Of a DNA stretch of 64,000 nucleotides, positions 36,635 to 45,294 are shown one piece after another (within the stretch, counting starts at the first letter, position 1; each line of letters opens with the position of its first letter). This DNA comes from Streptomyces sp. AC558_RSS880 (GTDB lineage: Bacteria; Actinomycetota; Actinomycetes; Streptomycetales; Streptomycetaceae). A model generated the notes under the pieces. It had not been told where the DNA came from and ran no database searches. It was given only the letters and a program-made list of their open reading frames with translations. The DNA is taken from contig NZ_JAGMUJ010000059.1 of NCBI RefSeq assembly GCF_019049255.1, positions 62,001-126,000 on the forward strand, given 5' to 3'. A program made the translations under genes and the position numbers.

Positions 36635-36977
36635 GAGGGGGGTGCGTCCCGGCGGCATCGTGGTGTGCCCGCACGGTGGTGGAGTCGGTGCCGACCAGGG
36701 ACAGGTCCACCTCGCCCCGCTTCGCCGCTTCCGCGATCAGCCCCTCCAGCAGGGCCTCGAAGACGCCGGCGTCACGTCACTGCCGGAAGCGGTTGTGCAC
36801 GGTCGACCAAGCGCCGAACTCCTCCGGCGTCTCCCGCCACTGACCACCGGACCTGAACCGCCGGATCACACCCTCGAACCGCTGCCGGAGCCGCTCGGGG
36901 TACGGGCCGTACTCGCCGATCGGCAGGTACGGCCCGATGAACTTCCACTCCGTGTCCGTCAGTTGCACTCGAGCCAC
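36635..36977 (-). pseudogene. Truncated IS5-family transposase with a nonsense mutation
   Basis: From GTG 36977 the frame reads LTDTEWKFIGPYLPIGEYG and GVIRRFRSGGQWRETPEEFG, the N-terminal part of Streptomyces IS5-type transposases. At 36779-36777 a TGA replaces the Trp expected in FRQ-W-RDAGVF. The same frame continues with VFEALLEGLIAEAAKRGEVD and STTVRAHHDAAG. It then breaks off just before the end of the NAT gene. No inverted ends are visible, so the element is dead. Confidence 0.85.
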
Positions 36978-37058
36978 GCAAGGAGATCTACCGGACCAGA
37001 GCCCGCCGCGAGAGCGGAGTCCGGAACTGCCACCGTCTGCCCTCGAGCCGAACCAGGC

Positions 37059-37346
37059 TCAGCCGAGACCGCGGTGGGCGGCCCACAGCGTCCCGGCGCG
37101 GCTGGCCGCATCGACAACCAGAGCCGCCAGTTCTGGTTCGTCGGGGACCGGGAACGAGACATATGCGCCCCGACCACCGCCGACTGGTCGGCCGTAGGCT
37201 TTCACGGCGAGATGACCGTCCGGGAGAAGCCGGATGTTGAGTGTGGTCAGTTGGAACTCTTCACCACGTCGAGTGTCCGTCCAGCGGAGCGTCTGCGGGA
37301 TCGTGACGTTGATCGCCAGAGCGCTCACTTCCAGGTCGCTGCTCAT
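37059..37346 (-). CDS. Small hypothetical protein
   Basis: The 95-residue protein starts at ATG 37346. It has good codon bias and a mixed alpha/beta pattern (LAINVTIPQTLRWTDTRRG, FQLTTLNIRLLPDGHLAVKA, AYVSFPVPDEPELAALV). No family was recognised, and no signal peptide or membrane helix is seen. It lies between the IS5 relic and repeat copy 2. Confidence 0.6.
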   Translation of the reverse strand: MSSDLEVSALAINVTIPQTLRWTDTRRGEEFQLTTLNIRLLPDGHLAVKAYGRPVGGGRGAYVSFPVPDEPELAALVVDAASRAGTLWAAHRGLG

Positions 37347-37426
37347 GCACGGATGCTCTCACGCGGGTCTCACAGGCGGTGGGCGAAGCAGGCAGTTTGA
37401 TCACGACCCGATACGCGCCCCAGGCC

Positions 37427-37659
37427 CCACTTCCCCCGTACCGGGGACGGGAACGAGCGCCCGCCCTCTCCCCCGTACGGCACCCGTCCGTCCATCGGAG
37501 AACGCGTGCCGCTCTCCCCTGAGACGTCGTTCCCGTCGGTGCCGACGGTCCCCGCCAAGGGCTGCCCGACGTCTGTTGGTCACGGGTGGGATGAGTCCGC
37601 ACGGCTCAGCTGACACCGGGCACTCGGCTCTCCGGCAGTACACATCTCGGCTGACGCGG
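37427..37659. repeat. Dispersed ~230-bp repeat, copy 2
   Basis: Second copy of the segment at 31481-31706, same orientation; the longest identical block is 31 bp (37501-37531). It is followed within 12 bp by the 68-bp repeat at 37671, so two different duplications meet here. Confidence 0.75.
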
Positions 37660-37670
37660 GGCCCGCACGC

Positions 37671-37738
37671 GTCCTCAGTCGACCTCCCGCACGCGTGCGG
37701 CGGTCCGCTCGGCGAGCTCGCGGACGCCCTTGGCGGCG
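37671..37738. repeat. 68-bp direct repeat, left copy (3' end of a TPR-like gene)
   Basis: Identical at 67 of 68 positions to 63167-63234, in the same orientation; the single mismatch is 37682 A against 63178 G. In the right copy it is the last 21 codons plus stop of the TPR-like gene (minus strand, ending ERTAARVREAD). Here only that tail remains, joined at 37739 to a truncated NTF2-like gene. The near-identity means a recent duplication or rearrangement. Confidence 0.9.
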
Positions 37739-38116
37739 GGAGGCCCCGGCGAGGCCTCGTTCGATCTGCTCGCGCCCTTCTTCGCGCAGGACGTCGAACT
37801 GCACCAGGCAGACGCGCTGCCCTACGGGGGCACGTGGCGCGGGCACGACGGCTTGGCGCGGTTCTTCCTCAGGATGGGAGAGGTGTGGGAGTCGTTCGAC
37901 ATGGTGGAGCAGGAGTTCCTCGCCACCAGTGAGACGGCGGTCGTGCTCACCCAGGTCCGTGCCCGCGCTCGCGCGACCGGCCGTGCACTCGGCTTCCCCA
38001 TCCTGCAGACGATCACGGTCAAGGACGGGCGGATCACCGAGGTCCGTCCGTTCTACTGGGACACGCGGGCCATCGCCGACGCCTGCGCCGCGCCGGCGCC
38101 GGCGCCGTCAGACTGA
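37730..38116 (+). pseudogene. NTF2/SnoaL-like protein, 5' end truncated
   Basis: About 125 codons from 37739 encode the NTF2-like fold: FDLLAPFFAQDVELHQADAL, WRGHDGLARFFLRMGEVWES, then VKDGRITEVRPFYWDTRAIA. Family members start with an additional helix of about 15 residues (the VRRFYEAF-type segment), which is missing because the gene is joined to the 68-bp repeat at 37738. A TTG at 37730 inside the repeat keeps the frame open, so a shortened protein could still be made. Function in the family ranges from cyclases to unknown. Confidence 0.65.
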
Positions 38117-38377
38117 GGCCGGCACCGCGTTCGCGGCCAGGGCGGCCGGCACGAGCAGGGCGGGACCTCGGACGCCGGCCTATGGGCCGCCCTGGACGAT
38201 TCCGGCGTAGACCCGCACGTCAGGGTGGGCGGTCGGCACCTTCCACCGGCGCAAGGCGTCCACGGCACCGTACGGCCGCGCGGCCGCGGACCGGGGCCGG
38301 CGCGACCTCGGGATCCGTCCGCCCGGGGATTCCGGAACGCCGGTGGGCGGGCGGCGTCGCGGGGGAGGATGGCCGGC

Positions 38378-39199
38378 ATGACGGTTGAAGGCTCCTCCAT
38401 CGACTCCACCAGGCCCAGCATCGCCCGCGTCTACGACTACCTGCTCGGCGGCAAGGACAACTACGCCGTGGACCGGAAGGTCGGGGACGTGTTCTTCCGG
38501 GACCTCCCCGGTTCGGTGGCCATCGCCTTCGCCAACCGCGCGGCCCTGACGCGGGCGGTCGCGCAGATCGTGACGACCACCGGCATACGGCAGTTCATCG
38601 ACCTGGGCAGTGGTCTGCCGACCGCCGACAACGTCCACCAGGTCGCGCAGCGGCACGCCCCGGAGTCCCGGATCGTGTACGTCGACAACGACCCCCAGGT
38701 GCTGGTCCACGGCTGTGCGCTACTGGAGCAGAACGACCGGACCCGGGTCGTCCGGGCCGACGTACGCGACCCCGAAGGCGTCCGCACCCACCCGGACACC
38801 CTGGAACTGATCGACTTCGACCGCCCCGTCGCCGTCGTCCTCAGCGCCATCCTCCACCACGTCAACGACGAGGAGGACCCGGCCGGGATCGTCCGCCACT
38901 GGCGCGACCACGTGCCCTCCGGGAGCCACTTCTTCGTCAGCCACTTCCGTTCCGGCGACAACCCGGAGACCGCGGAGGCCGAGCGGGTCCTCCAGCAGAC
39001 CTTCGGCCGCGGCCGGTGGCGCACCGACGAGGAGATCGCCTCCCTGCTGGACGGCCTGGAGATCCTCGACCCCGGGATCGTCCCCGCGCCCCTGTGGCGT
39101 CCCGACACGGCCCCCAACCCGTGGAACGCCGGCGGCGCGGAACGGGAGCTCAGCGTCTGGGAACGCCTCATCGTCGCCGGGCTGGCCCGGAAGACGTGA
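38378..39199 (+). CDS. SAM-dependent methyltransferase, DUF574 family
   Basis: The 273-residue protein starts STRPSIARVYDYLLGGKDNY, the DUF574 hallmark. It then has FIDLGSGLPTADNVHQVAQR (SAM motif I) and VYVDNDPQVLVHG, and later AVVLSAILHHVNDEEDPAGI. This family is multiplied in Streptomyces; substrates are mostly unknown. ATG 38378 has GGAGG nine bases upstream; ATG 38369 is too close to it. The preceding gap 38117-38377 holds no recognised feature. Confidence 0.93.
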   Translation: MTVEGSSIDSTRPSIARVYDYLLGGKDNYAVDRKVGDVFFRDLPGSVAIAFANRAALTRAVAQIVTTTGIRQFIDLGSGLPTADNVHQVAQRHAPESRIVYVDNDPQVLVHGCALLEQNDRTRVVRADVRDPEGVRTHPDTLELIDFDRPVAVVLSAILHHVNDEEDPAGIVRHWRDHVPSGSHFFVSHFRSGDNPETAEAERVLQQTFGRGRWRTDEEIASLLDGLEILDPGIVPAPLWRPDTAPNPWNAGGAERELSVWERLIVAGLARKT

Positions 39200-39426
39200 T
39201 GCCCCGGCAGGCGACGTCCGGCCGCACCACGCACCCCGGCAGCACCAGGACCCCGCTCCCGCCCGCCCGTTGAGGCGGCCGCGTCACCCGTTCCCATCAT
39301 GCGGACGCCTGACGGGACGTCCCGACCGTGCGGCGCGGAGGCCGTCGGCCCGCACGCGGGTCACGGCTCGACGGTACTCGTAGCGGCCGTCGACGAGTGG
39401 TTGTGACCAGCACCTTCACAGGTGTC

Positions 39427-40392
39427 CTACGCGACCCTGACCACGTACTTGCCCTGGACCCCGCCCGCCTCCAGCGCCCGGTGTGCCGCCGCGGTCTCCT
39501 CCAGGGGGAAGACCGTGTCCACCGCGGGGCTCAGCTTGCCCTCGACCACGTGGCGGGCGAGGTCGTCGAAGTCCGCCCGCGTGGGGTTGCCGCTGAAGAA
39601 GCGCACCCGGCCACGCCCGTGGACCGCGCTGGCCGCGAGGTAGCCGAGCGACGCAGCGGGTCGTTTCAGGTCGAAGGCGATGGTGACCATACGCCCGCCG
39701 GGATTCAGCAGGCGGCGCAAGGCCCGCAGGTCGGTGCCCACGGTGTCCAGGACCACGTCGAAGCGGCCCAGTTCCGCCAACCGGACGCCCCGGTGGTCGA
39801 CGGCCCGGTGCGCGCCTAGCCCGCGCACGAAGTCGAGGTTGGCCGCACGGGCGAGGGCCGTGACCTCAGCGCCGTACGCGCGTCCGAGCTGGACGGCGGC
39901 GTTGCCGACGCCGCCCGCCGCGCCCCGGACGAGGAGTCGTTCGCCGGGGCTCAGCCCGGCCTTGTCCCGCAGGGCGGTGACGGCCGTGGTGGCCACCGGC
40001 AGCGCGGCGGCGGCCACCAGGTCAAGCCCGTCGGGGACCAGGCCGATCCGCTCGGCGGGCACGGTCACGTACTCGGCGGCGCTGCCGAACCCGGAGGTGC
40101 GGCCCAGGACCCCCCACACGCGGTCGCCGGCCGCGAGCCGTGTGACGCCGGCACCCGGTGCGGCGACCTCGCCGGTGAAGTCCAGGCCGACGCGCTGGGG
40201 GAACCTCCGGCCGGTCACGAGGCGGAGACGGCCGGCCCGGGCCGCCAGTTCGCCGCCGTTGACGCTGAACGCGCGCACCTTCACCAGCACCTCGCCGGCG
40301 GCCGGCTCGGGGCGTGGCACGCGGCCCAGGTACAGCACGTCGGGGCCGCCGTAGCGGTCATGGAGCACGGCTTTCATCATGCGGTCGTTCAT
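39427..40392 (-). CDS. Zinc-less MDR-family NADPH quinone/alkene reductase
   Basis: The 321-residue protein has the GroES-like N-terminal part (VLVKVRAFSVNGGELAARAG, VGLDFTGEVAAPG) and a Rossmann domain with LLVRGAAGGVGNAAVQLGRA. The structural-zinc Cys cluster of alcohol dehydrogenases is absent, so it belongs with the zinc-free quinone oxidoreductases. It probably uses NADPH to reduce quinones or enones. It diverges from the TetR gene at 40494; the operator-like site at 40454-40467 lies between, so that TetR probably represses it. ATG 40392 was chosen with AGG upstream. Confidence 0.92.
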   Translation of the reverse strand: MNDRMMKAVLHDRYGGPDVLYLGRVPRPEPAAGEVLVKVRAFSVNGGELAARAGRLRLVTGRRFPQRVGLDFTGEVAAPGAGVTRLAAGDRVWGVLGRTSGFGSAAEYVTVPAERIGLVPDGLDLVAAAALPVATTAVTALRDKAGLSPGERLLVRGAAGGVGNAAVQLGRAYGAEVTALARAANLDFVRGLGAHRAVDHRGVRLAELGRFDVVLDTVGTDLRALRRLLNPGGRMVTIAFDLKRPAASLGYLAASAVHGRGRVRFFSGNPTRADFDDLARHVVEGKLSPAVDTVFPLEETAAAHRALEAGGVQGKYVVRVA

Positions 40393-40453
40393 CGTCCTGC
40401 CTTTGCCATCGGTCGTCGTACGGGGAATCGGCACCGACGGTAGGCTCCCAAGT

Positions 40454-40467
40454 GGACGCGATCGTCC
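40454..40467. promoter_or_regulatory. TetR operator candidate GGACGCGATCGTCC
   Basis: GGACG and CGTCC flank CGAT in the 101-bp region between the divergent oxidoreductase and TetR genes, 26 bp before the TetR start. The dyad and place fit autoregulation and control of the divergent gene. Confidence 0.55.
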
Positions 40468-40493
40468 GTTTGGAGCCGAAGCGAGAGGCAGTG

Positions 40494-41174
40494 ATGGTGG
40501 AATCCTCTCGGATCGCCGCCCGGGACGGGCTGCGGGCCGACGCCCGGCGCAACCGGGAGCGCGTCCTCGCGGCCGCCCGTGCGGTCTTCGCGGAGCACGG
40601 GATCGACGCCCCGATGGCGACCGTGGCACGTCGGGCCGGAGTCGGCGTGGCGACGCTGTACCGGCACTTCCCGACCCGGGACGCCTTGGTGCGGGGCGCG
40701 TTCGCGCAGCAGATGGAGACCTGTGTGCGGGCGCTCACCGAGGCTCTGGCCGCCCCCGACCCGTGGCAGGGCTTCCAGCAACTGGTCGAGACGGTCTGCG
40801 CTCTGCAACGGGAGGAACGCGGGTTCCCGGCCGCGTTCGTCGCGGCCTTCCCGGAAAGCACGTCGCAGCACGCGGGGTCCCGGCGACGAGTCGAACGGGA
40901 CTTCACGGCCCTGGTGCGCAGGGCTCAGGCGTCGGGCGCGCTGCGGGCCGACTTCCACCCTTCCGACCTCGCCGTGGTCCTGTTGGCACACTGCGCCCTG
41001 GTGACCGCCCTGCCGGATGACGGCGCGGCGTCCCGGCGCCTGGTGGCCTACCTGCTCCAGTCGTTCCGCGCCGACACGGCCAACGGGCCGCTGCCTCCAC
41101 CGAGTGCGCTGACGCTGCGCAGTCTCCCGATCGCCGCCGGCGGCTCCCAGCGGCAGCGGGTCCCCCGAGCCTGA
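40494..41174 (+). CDS. TetR-family repressor
   Basis: The 226-residue protein has a TetR HTH at about residues 15-65: RRNRERVLAAARAVFAEHGI, MATVARRAGVGVATLYRHFP. The C-terminal ligand domain (SDLAVVLLAHCALVTALPD) is of the common SbtR/TetR_C type. ATG 40494 has GAGAGG upstream. It probably represses the divergent oxidoreductase gene in response to a quinone-like or electrophilic ligand (inference). Confidence 0.92.
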   Translation: MVESSRIAARDGLRADARRNRERVLAAARAVFAEHGIDAPMATVARRAGVGVATLYRHFPTRDALVRGAFAQQMETCVRALTEALAAPDPWQGFQQLVETVCALQREERGFPAAFVAAFPESTSQHAGSRRRVERDFTALVRRAQASGALRADFHPSDLAVVLLAHCALVTALPDDGAASRRLVAYLLQSFRADTANGPLPPPSALTLRSLPIAAGGSQRQRVPRA

Positions 41175-41255
41175 CCTGACCCGGTACGAAGCGCAACGGG
41201 ACTGATCGGTCCGGCGGCGGCCGCCACCGCCCACCGCCCACCACCCGGTCGAGGG

Positions 41256-41726
41256 TCACAGCGGGCCCAGCGCCTCTCCCGGTACGGCTGCCGGCTCGAG
41301 GCTTTCGAGCACGGTGAGCAGTTGCCGCTCCTCGTAGCGGAAGTGGTTCTCCATGACCGCGGCAATGCCTTCGAGATGCTGGTCGAGTTCCTCGGGCGGT
41401 GCGGCCCGGTCGACAGCGTCGCGCAGGCTGCCCAGCAGGTGGGCGATCATCGAGTGATCCTGCTCGAGCGAGCGCAGCACCGGGCGCAGCTCCGGGTGTG
41501 CGGCTGCGACGGCCGGGAACAGGGTGCGGTCTTCGCCCCGGTGATGGCCGTCGAGAGCCGCGCAGAAGCCGTGGCAGTACAGCAGCAGTTCACGGGTGGC
41601 CGCCTCACCGGGGGTGCCGTCGGCAAGGGACGCGCGGGTCACGGACAGCGCTTCTCGCAGTCGGCCGTGCACCCGGCGGAGTTCTTGGCTCCAGGCGACG
41701 AGCCTGGTCGTCTCGCGCTCAGTCAC
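41256..41726 (-). CDS. Hemerythrin-like (HHE) protein
   Basis: The 156-residue four-helix protein has the metal-ligand pattern of hemerythrin-like domains: His in LRRVHGRL, CHGFCAALDGHHRGEDRTLF, Leu-Glu-QDHSMIAHLL and MENHFRYEERQLL. These bind a di-iron centre and may sense or carry oxygen, NO or iron. GTG 41726 gives a full domain; no strong ribosome site is visible. It stands alone, with no clear partner gene. Confidence 0.9.
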   Translation of the reverse strand: MTERETTRLVAWSQELRRVHGRLREALSVTRASLADGTPGEAATRELLLYCHGFCAALDGHHRGEDRTLFPAVAAAHPELRPVLRSLEQDHSMIAHLLGSLRDAVDRAAPPEELDQHLEGIAAVMENHFRYEERQLLTVLESLEPAAVPGEALGPL

Positions 41727-42080
41727 GCGAGAGCGAAGGGTGCGACGAGTGCATCGTCGGCCTCCTTCGATCCGGCGCCTCCATGCCTGACACGGTCTGC
41801 CACGAGCACGCGACGCTTCCCGCACACTACCCTGCCCGCTGCCGCCGGCACCACCGCTGTCCCCACGCCGAGCGTGGCCCGCCCCGCACAGCCGGTCGTT
41901 TCGGAATGAGGTCCGCAGGCGGCGGAGACATGCGAGGCCGCGGGCCGGCGTGGCGCAGTTCGGTCAGCAGGGCGGCGCGGACCACGAACGGGTGCTCGGC
42001 CACCCGCGCCCGGAGCCCTCCCGTCCCCCCGCACCCGCGGGGATGACCCGGAGGTTCGTCGACACTCCCGAGCCGGTCGG
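41727..42080. other. Gap without a supported gene
   Basis: This 354-bp stretch has one minus-strand patch with gene-like codons near 41930-42010 (VAEHPFVVRAALLTELRHAG) but no start, stop context or family, so it may be a relic. The promoter of the hemerythrin-like gene should lie in the right-hand 100 bp after 41727. Confidence 0.4.
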
Positions 42081-42740
42081 CTAGCTCGGGCGGGTCGCCG
42101 CCTCGATGTGGGCGAGCTGGGCGGCGAGGATCTCCTCGAACGCGGCACGGCGATCCGCCCCGAGGGGACGGACGTCGCGGGCGAAGTGGGCCAGGGCCGG
42201 GAAGCGTTCGGGATCGGCGCCCAGAACCGCGACGCGGAACAGCTCCATGGCCTGTTCGTACTCTCCGGGGGAGACAGTGCTGACCCCGGCCTCGGAGGCG
42301 ATCAGCGCGGCGATGAGGACCGCCAACCGGTGGTAGCGCACCGGGATCTCCTCGTCGGGCAGTCCCGACGCGCGCAGGGCCAGCAGCACCTCTTCCATGA
42401 CCAGCCGGGAACCGGTGCCGGATGAGGCGTAGCGCCCCCAGACCGCGGCGAGCTGGGGCTGCCGGCCGAAGGCCTCTCTCAGGCGCAGGGCCAGGGCGGT
42501 GATGCGCTGCTTCCAGTCGCCCTCGGGGCGGTAGCCGTCCATCGCGGCCAGGAGGATCCGGTCGGCGACCGCGCGCAGCAGTTCGGTCTTGCTGCGGAAG
42601 TGCCGGTAGAGGCTGGAGGAATCCGTCCCGAGGGCCGCGGCCAGCTTGCGCACGCTGAACGAATCCGCGTCGCTCGTGCGCAGCAGCTCTGCCGCCGCGT
42701 CCAGGATCTCTTCGGTCGTCCAACGCCTTCGACCTGCCAT
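42081..42740 (-). CDS. TetR/AcrR-family repressor
   Basis: The 219-residue repressor begins RRRWTTEEILDAAAELL and has the HTH SVRKLAAALGTDSSSLYRHF. The C-terminal part resembles TetR_C with LREAFGRQPQLAAVWGRYAS. ATG 42740 follows AGGAG. It diverges from the serine-hydrolase gene at 42912; the perfect inverted repeat at 42784-42802 lies inside that gene's promoter, so it is the probable operator for both. Confidence 0.92.
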   Translation of the reverse strand: MAGRRRWTTEEILDAAAELLRTSDADSFSVRKLAAALGTDSSSLYRHFRSKTELLRAVADRILLAAMDGYRPEGDWKQRITALALRLREAFGRQPQLAAVWGRYASSGTGSRLVMEEVLLALRASGLPDEEIPVRYHRLAVLIAALIASEAGVSTVSPGEYEQAMELFRVAVLGADPERFPALAHFARDVRPLGADRRAAFEEILAAQLAHIEAATRPS

Positions 42741-42777
42741 CTCGCTCCTCTCACCGGATCTCAGCCTACCTGTGCAC

Positions 42778-42805
42778 TTGGTGATGCACGCACCGCGTGC
42801 ATAAT
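42778..42805 (+). promoter_or_regulatory. Promoter with TetR operator in its spacer
   Basis: TTGGTG (42778-42783) and CATAAT (42800-42805), 16 bp apart, read toward the serine-hydrolase gene. The spacer holds ATGCACGC-acc-GCGTGCAT (42784-42802), a perfect 8-bp inverted repeat. Bound repressor would block RNA polymerase directly. The predicted leader is about 100 nt. Confidence 0.75.
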
Positions 42806-42911
42806 GAGGACATGAGTATGCCGGGCGGGTCGGCATACCACTCGTGCCCGGTTGTCCGGGTCAGGCGAGCGATGCGGAGCTCACCCCGGGCAACACGAAA
42901 GGACGCATGAC

Positions 42912-44030
42912 GTGAAGAACCCACTGGATTCCGCGGCGCTGGACGCCGCCATCGAAAACGTCCACCGCGCCGGGATGCCGGGCCTGTTCGCCGAGGTGCG
43001 CGACGGCGACCGGGTCTGGCGCGGCGCCGCCGGGGTCGCCGATGTCGCCACCGGCCGCCCCGTCACCGCCGGCATGCGGCACCGCGTCGGCAGCGTCACC
43101 AAGACCTTCACCGCCGCCGCGGTGCTGCAGCAGGTCGAGAGCGGTCGGATCGGGCTCGACACACCGATCGGCCGCTACCTTCCGACGCTGGTTCCCGGAG
43201 AACGCGGTGACGCGATCACGGTCCGGATGCTGATCAACCACACCAGCGGCCTCGCCGAGTACCTCCCGTACGCCTACCCCTCCCTCAAGGCGTACCCCGT
43301 CCTCGCGGACACCGGACCCCAGAGCCTGGACGACCACCGGTTCACGCGGTTCGACCCCACCGAGCTGATCGAGATGGGGGTCACCGCACCCGCCGTCGGC
43401 GCCCCGGGCGGCACTCCGGGCGTGTACTCGAACACCAACTACCTGCTCCTGGTCCAACTCCTGGAACGGGTGACCGGCACCACCGCCGAGCACTGCATCA
43501 CCCGGAACGTCATCGAGCGCGCCGGGCTCCGGGACACCGAGCTGCCCACCGGACCGTACGTCGACGGGCCGCACTCGCAGCTCTACGAGGCGTGGTTCGG
43601 CATGATCGACCCACCGCGCGACTACAGCGTCTACGACATGTCCTGGGTGGGGCCGTCGGCCTCGCTGATATCGACCGTCTCGGACCTCAACCGCTTCTTC
43701 GGCATGCTGCTGGCCGGGGAGATCGTCAGCCCGTCGTCGCTGGCGCAGATGCGGCGCACCGTCCCGGTCGTCTCCCAAGAGGGAAAGACGATCGACTACG
43801 GCCTCGGGCTGCACCCGATGGAGGGTCCCGGTCAGGGCACCTTCTGGGGCCACGGCGGCACGGTCTGGGGCGGTGGAACGCTGGCCATGATCCGTGCCGA
43901 CGGCAAACGGCAGATGGCGGTCGCGGTGAACCTGCAGCGGTGGAACAGGCTCGACTCCTCCGGCAAGCCGCAGCCCCATCCCATCGACGACGCGCTCGCG
44001 GCTCTGTACCGCGTGGCGATGTACGGCTGA
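42912..44030 (+). CDS. Beta-lactamase-fold serine hydrolase
   Basis: The 372-residue protein carries SVTK (Ser61, Lys64), YSN (Tyr172-Asn174) and HGG (His314), the three motifs of class C beta-lactamase and DD-peptidase-like enzymes. No signal peptide is seen, so it is probably cytoplasmic: an esterase or peptidase rather than a cell-wall enzyme. GTG 42912 has AAGGA upstream; an ATG seven bases earlier leads at once to a stop. It is controlled by the divergent TetR protein through the operator at 42784-42802. Confidence 0.9.
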   Translation: MKNPLDSAALDAAIENVHRAGMPGLFAEVRDGDRVWRGAAGVADVATGRPVTAGMRHRVGSVTKTFTAAAVLQQVESGRIGLDTPIGRYLPTLVPGERGDAITVRMLINHTSGLAEYLPYAYPSLKAYPVLADTGPQSLDDHRFTRFDPTELIEMGVTAPAVGAPGGTPGVYSNTNYLLLVQLLERVTGTTAEHCITRNVIERAGLRDTELPTGPYVDGPHSQLYEAWFGMIDPPRDYSVYDMSWVGPSASLISTVSDLNRFFGMLLAGEIVSPSSLAQMRRTVPVVSQEGKTIDYGLGLHPMEGPGQGTFWGHGGTVWGGGTLAMIRADGKRQMAVAVNLQRWNRLDSSGKPQPHPIDDALAALYRVAMYG

Positions 44031-44088
44031 CCGGACCGCCTGCCGAACCCGCCGGCTGCTCTCGTTCCTCCTCCGGCCGGCAGGCGCC

Positions 44089-44165
44089 GCGCGGCCTCCG
44101 ACGGCTCGATCTCCTGCTCGGACAGCCCGGCCGCCTGCCTCCGCACCGACTCCCGGCGCCGACGT
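44089..44165 (-). pseudogene. Relic of an IS630-type transposase HTH
   Basis: The minus strand reads RESVRRQAAGLSEQEIEPSE then AARRL, close to the HTH start of IS630-family transposases (RE-VR-RAAELFEQGVKP-EVARRL). Nothing else of the element remains. It is part of the gene-poor stretch 44031-44581. Confidence 0.5.
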
Positions 44166-44249
44166 CCCGCAACCGTCGCCGACACCCGCCCCCGTCCGCA
44201 CACCTCACGCACCCCGGACGCGGCCACCGCTCCAGGCCTTTCAGCGGCT

Positions 44250-44370
44250 TCGCCGAAGTCCGTCCCGACGAGCCGACGTCAGCAATGCCGTCTCCACACC
44301 GTCGCGGCTGGTCAGGGTGTCGGGATGGTCGGGGCCCAAGACACGGGTGCGGGTGCGGGTGAGCCGGAAC
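44250..44370 (-). pseudogene. Relic of a TPR (NB-ARC/TPR-type) protein
   Basis: The minus strand reads TRTRVLGPDHPDTLTSRDGV then ETALL. LGPDHPDTLTSR-NLA is the typical repeat of actinobacterial tetratricopeptide proteins. Only one repeat is left and a few codons follow. Confidence 0.55.
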
Positions 44371-44581
44371 CGCACGTGGCGCTTCCTGCGGCGGATCGTG
44401 GAGGCGGACCGCCTGTGAAGGCCGCTGTGGGCCGGGGGTGAGGGGCGTGCTGTCGGGGGCCGGTGCCCACACGCCGGCCGTCCCCGTGCTCGCCGGCGCG
44501 GTCACCCGCGCCACGTACAGCGCACTCCCGTACAGGCATCGCTGCTGGTGGCGCGCCCGGCACGGCCGCCACGCTGACGGC

Positions 44582-45085
44582 ATGCACAGCCCATCCTCCC
44601 AGCAGCACCGGCTCTCCCCCGGTCCCACGCCTCCCACCGAGTTCGCCATGGCCTTCACCTCGACCCCGCGAGGGGCCCGCCTGGCCCGGCTGTTCGTCGC
44701 GCACTGCCTGAACTCCTGGGGCCACTCCTACACCAGCGACGTCAACGAGACGCTGACCCTGATCACCGCCGAGCTGTGCGCCAACGCCGTCCGGCACGGA
44801 CGCGTCCCCGGCCGGGACTTCCACGTCCGGCTGACCGCCGAGGCGGACGGCGCACGGCTGCGCGTGGAGATCTCCGACACCCGCGCCGAACGCCGGCCCA
44901 CCGCCCCCACGGCCCCCGACGCCGAGTCCGAGTCCGGCCGCGGCCTCCTCCTCGTCACCGCCCTCGCCGACGACTGGGGCGTCATCGACCGACGCGGCGG
45001 CCCCGGCAAGACGGTGTGGGCGGTGGTGGGCACCGCGCCGGACAGCCGGTCCGGCGCCCTCCGCCAGGAAGCCTCCGGACCGTGA
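44582..45085 (+). CDS. RsbW-like ATP-binding (anti-sigma/HATPase_c_2) protein
   Basis: The 167-residue protein has the GHKL ATPase boxes: LITAELCANAVRHGR (N box), LRVEISDTRAERRP (G1 region) and SGRGLLLVTALADDWG (G2). This family includes anti-sigma kinases and the ATPases coded near WhiJ-like regulators. ATG 44582 was chosen; an ATG at 44648 is in frame. A truncated paralogue with similar upstream DNA is at 34412, 10 kb away. Confidence 0.9.
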   Translation: MHSPSSQQHRLSPGPTPPTEFAMAFTSTPRGARLARLFVAHCLNSWGHSYTSDVNETLTLITAELCANAVRHGRVPGRDFHVRLTAEADGARLRVEISDTRAERRPTAPTAPDAESESGRGLLLVTALADDWGVIDRRGGPGKTVWAVVGTAPDSRSGALRQEASGP

Positions 45086-45294
45086 TCACCGACCCGGCAG
45101 GGTGCGTCCCGTGCCCGACGGGCCGGACCCGACGAACGGCCACGGGCGATCGGGCGCGCGGGTGCCGCCCGTGGTCTCCCGCCGGCGACCGGGAACCGAT
45201 CCCCGCCGGACGGAGGCCCGGCCTCGGCTCCTGCGGGTGTTCCCGTTCACCGCGTCCGGACACCTCCACGGACGGACGCCCTGATCGAGCCCTT

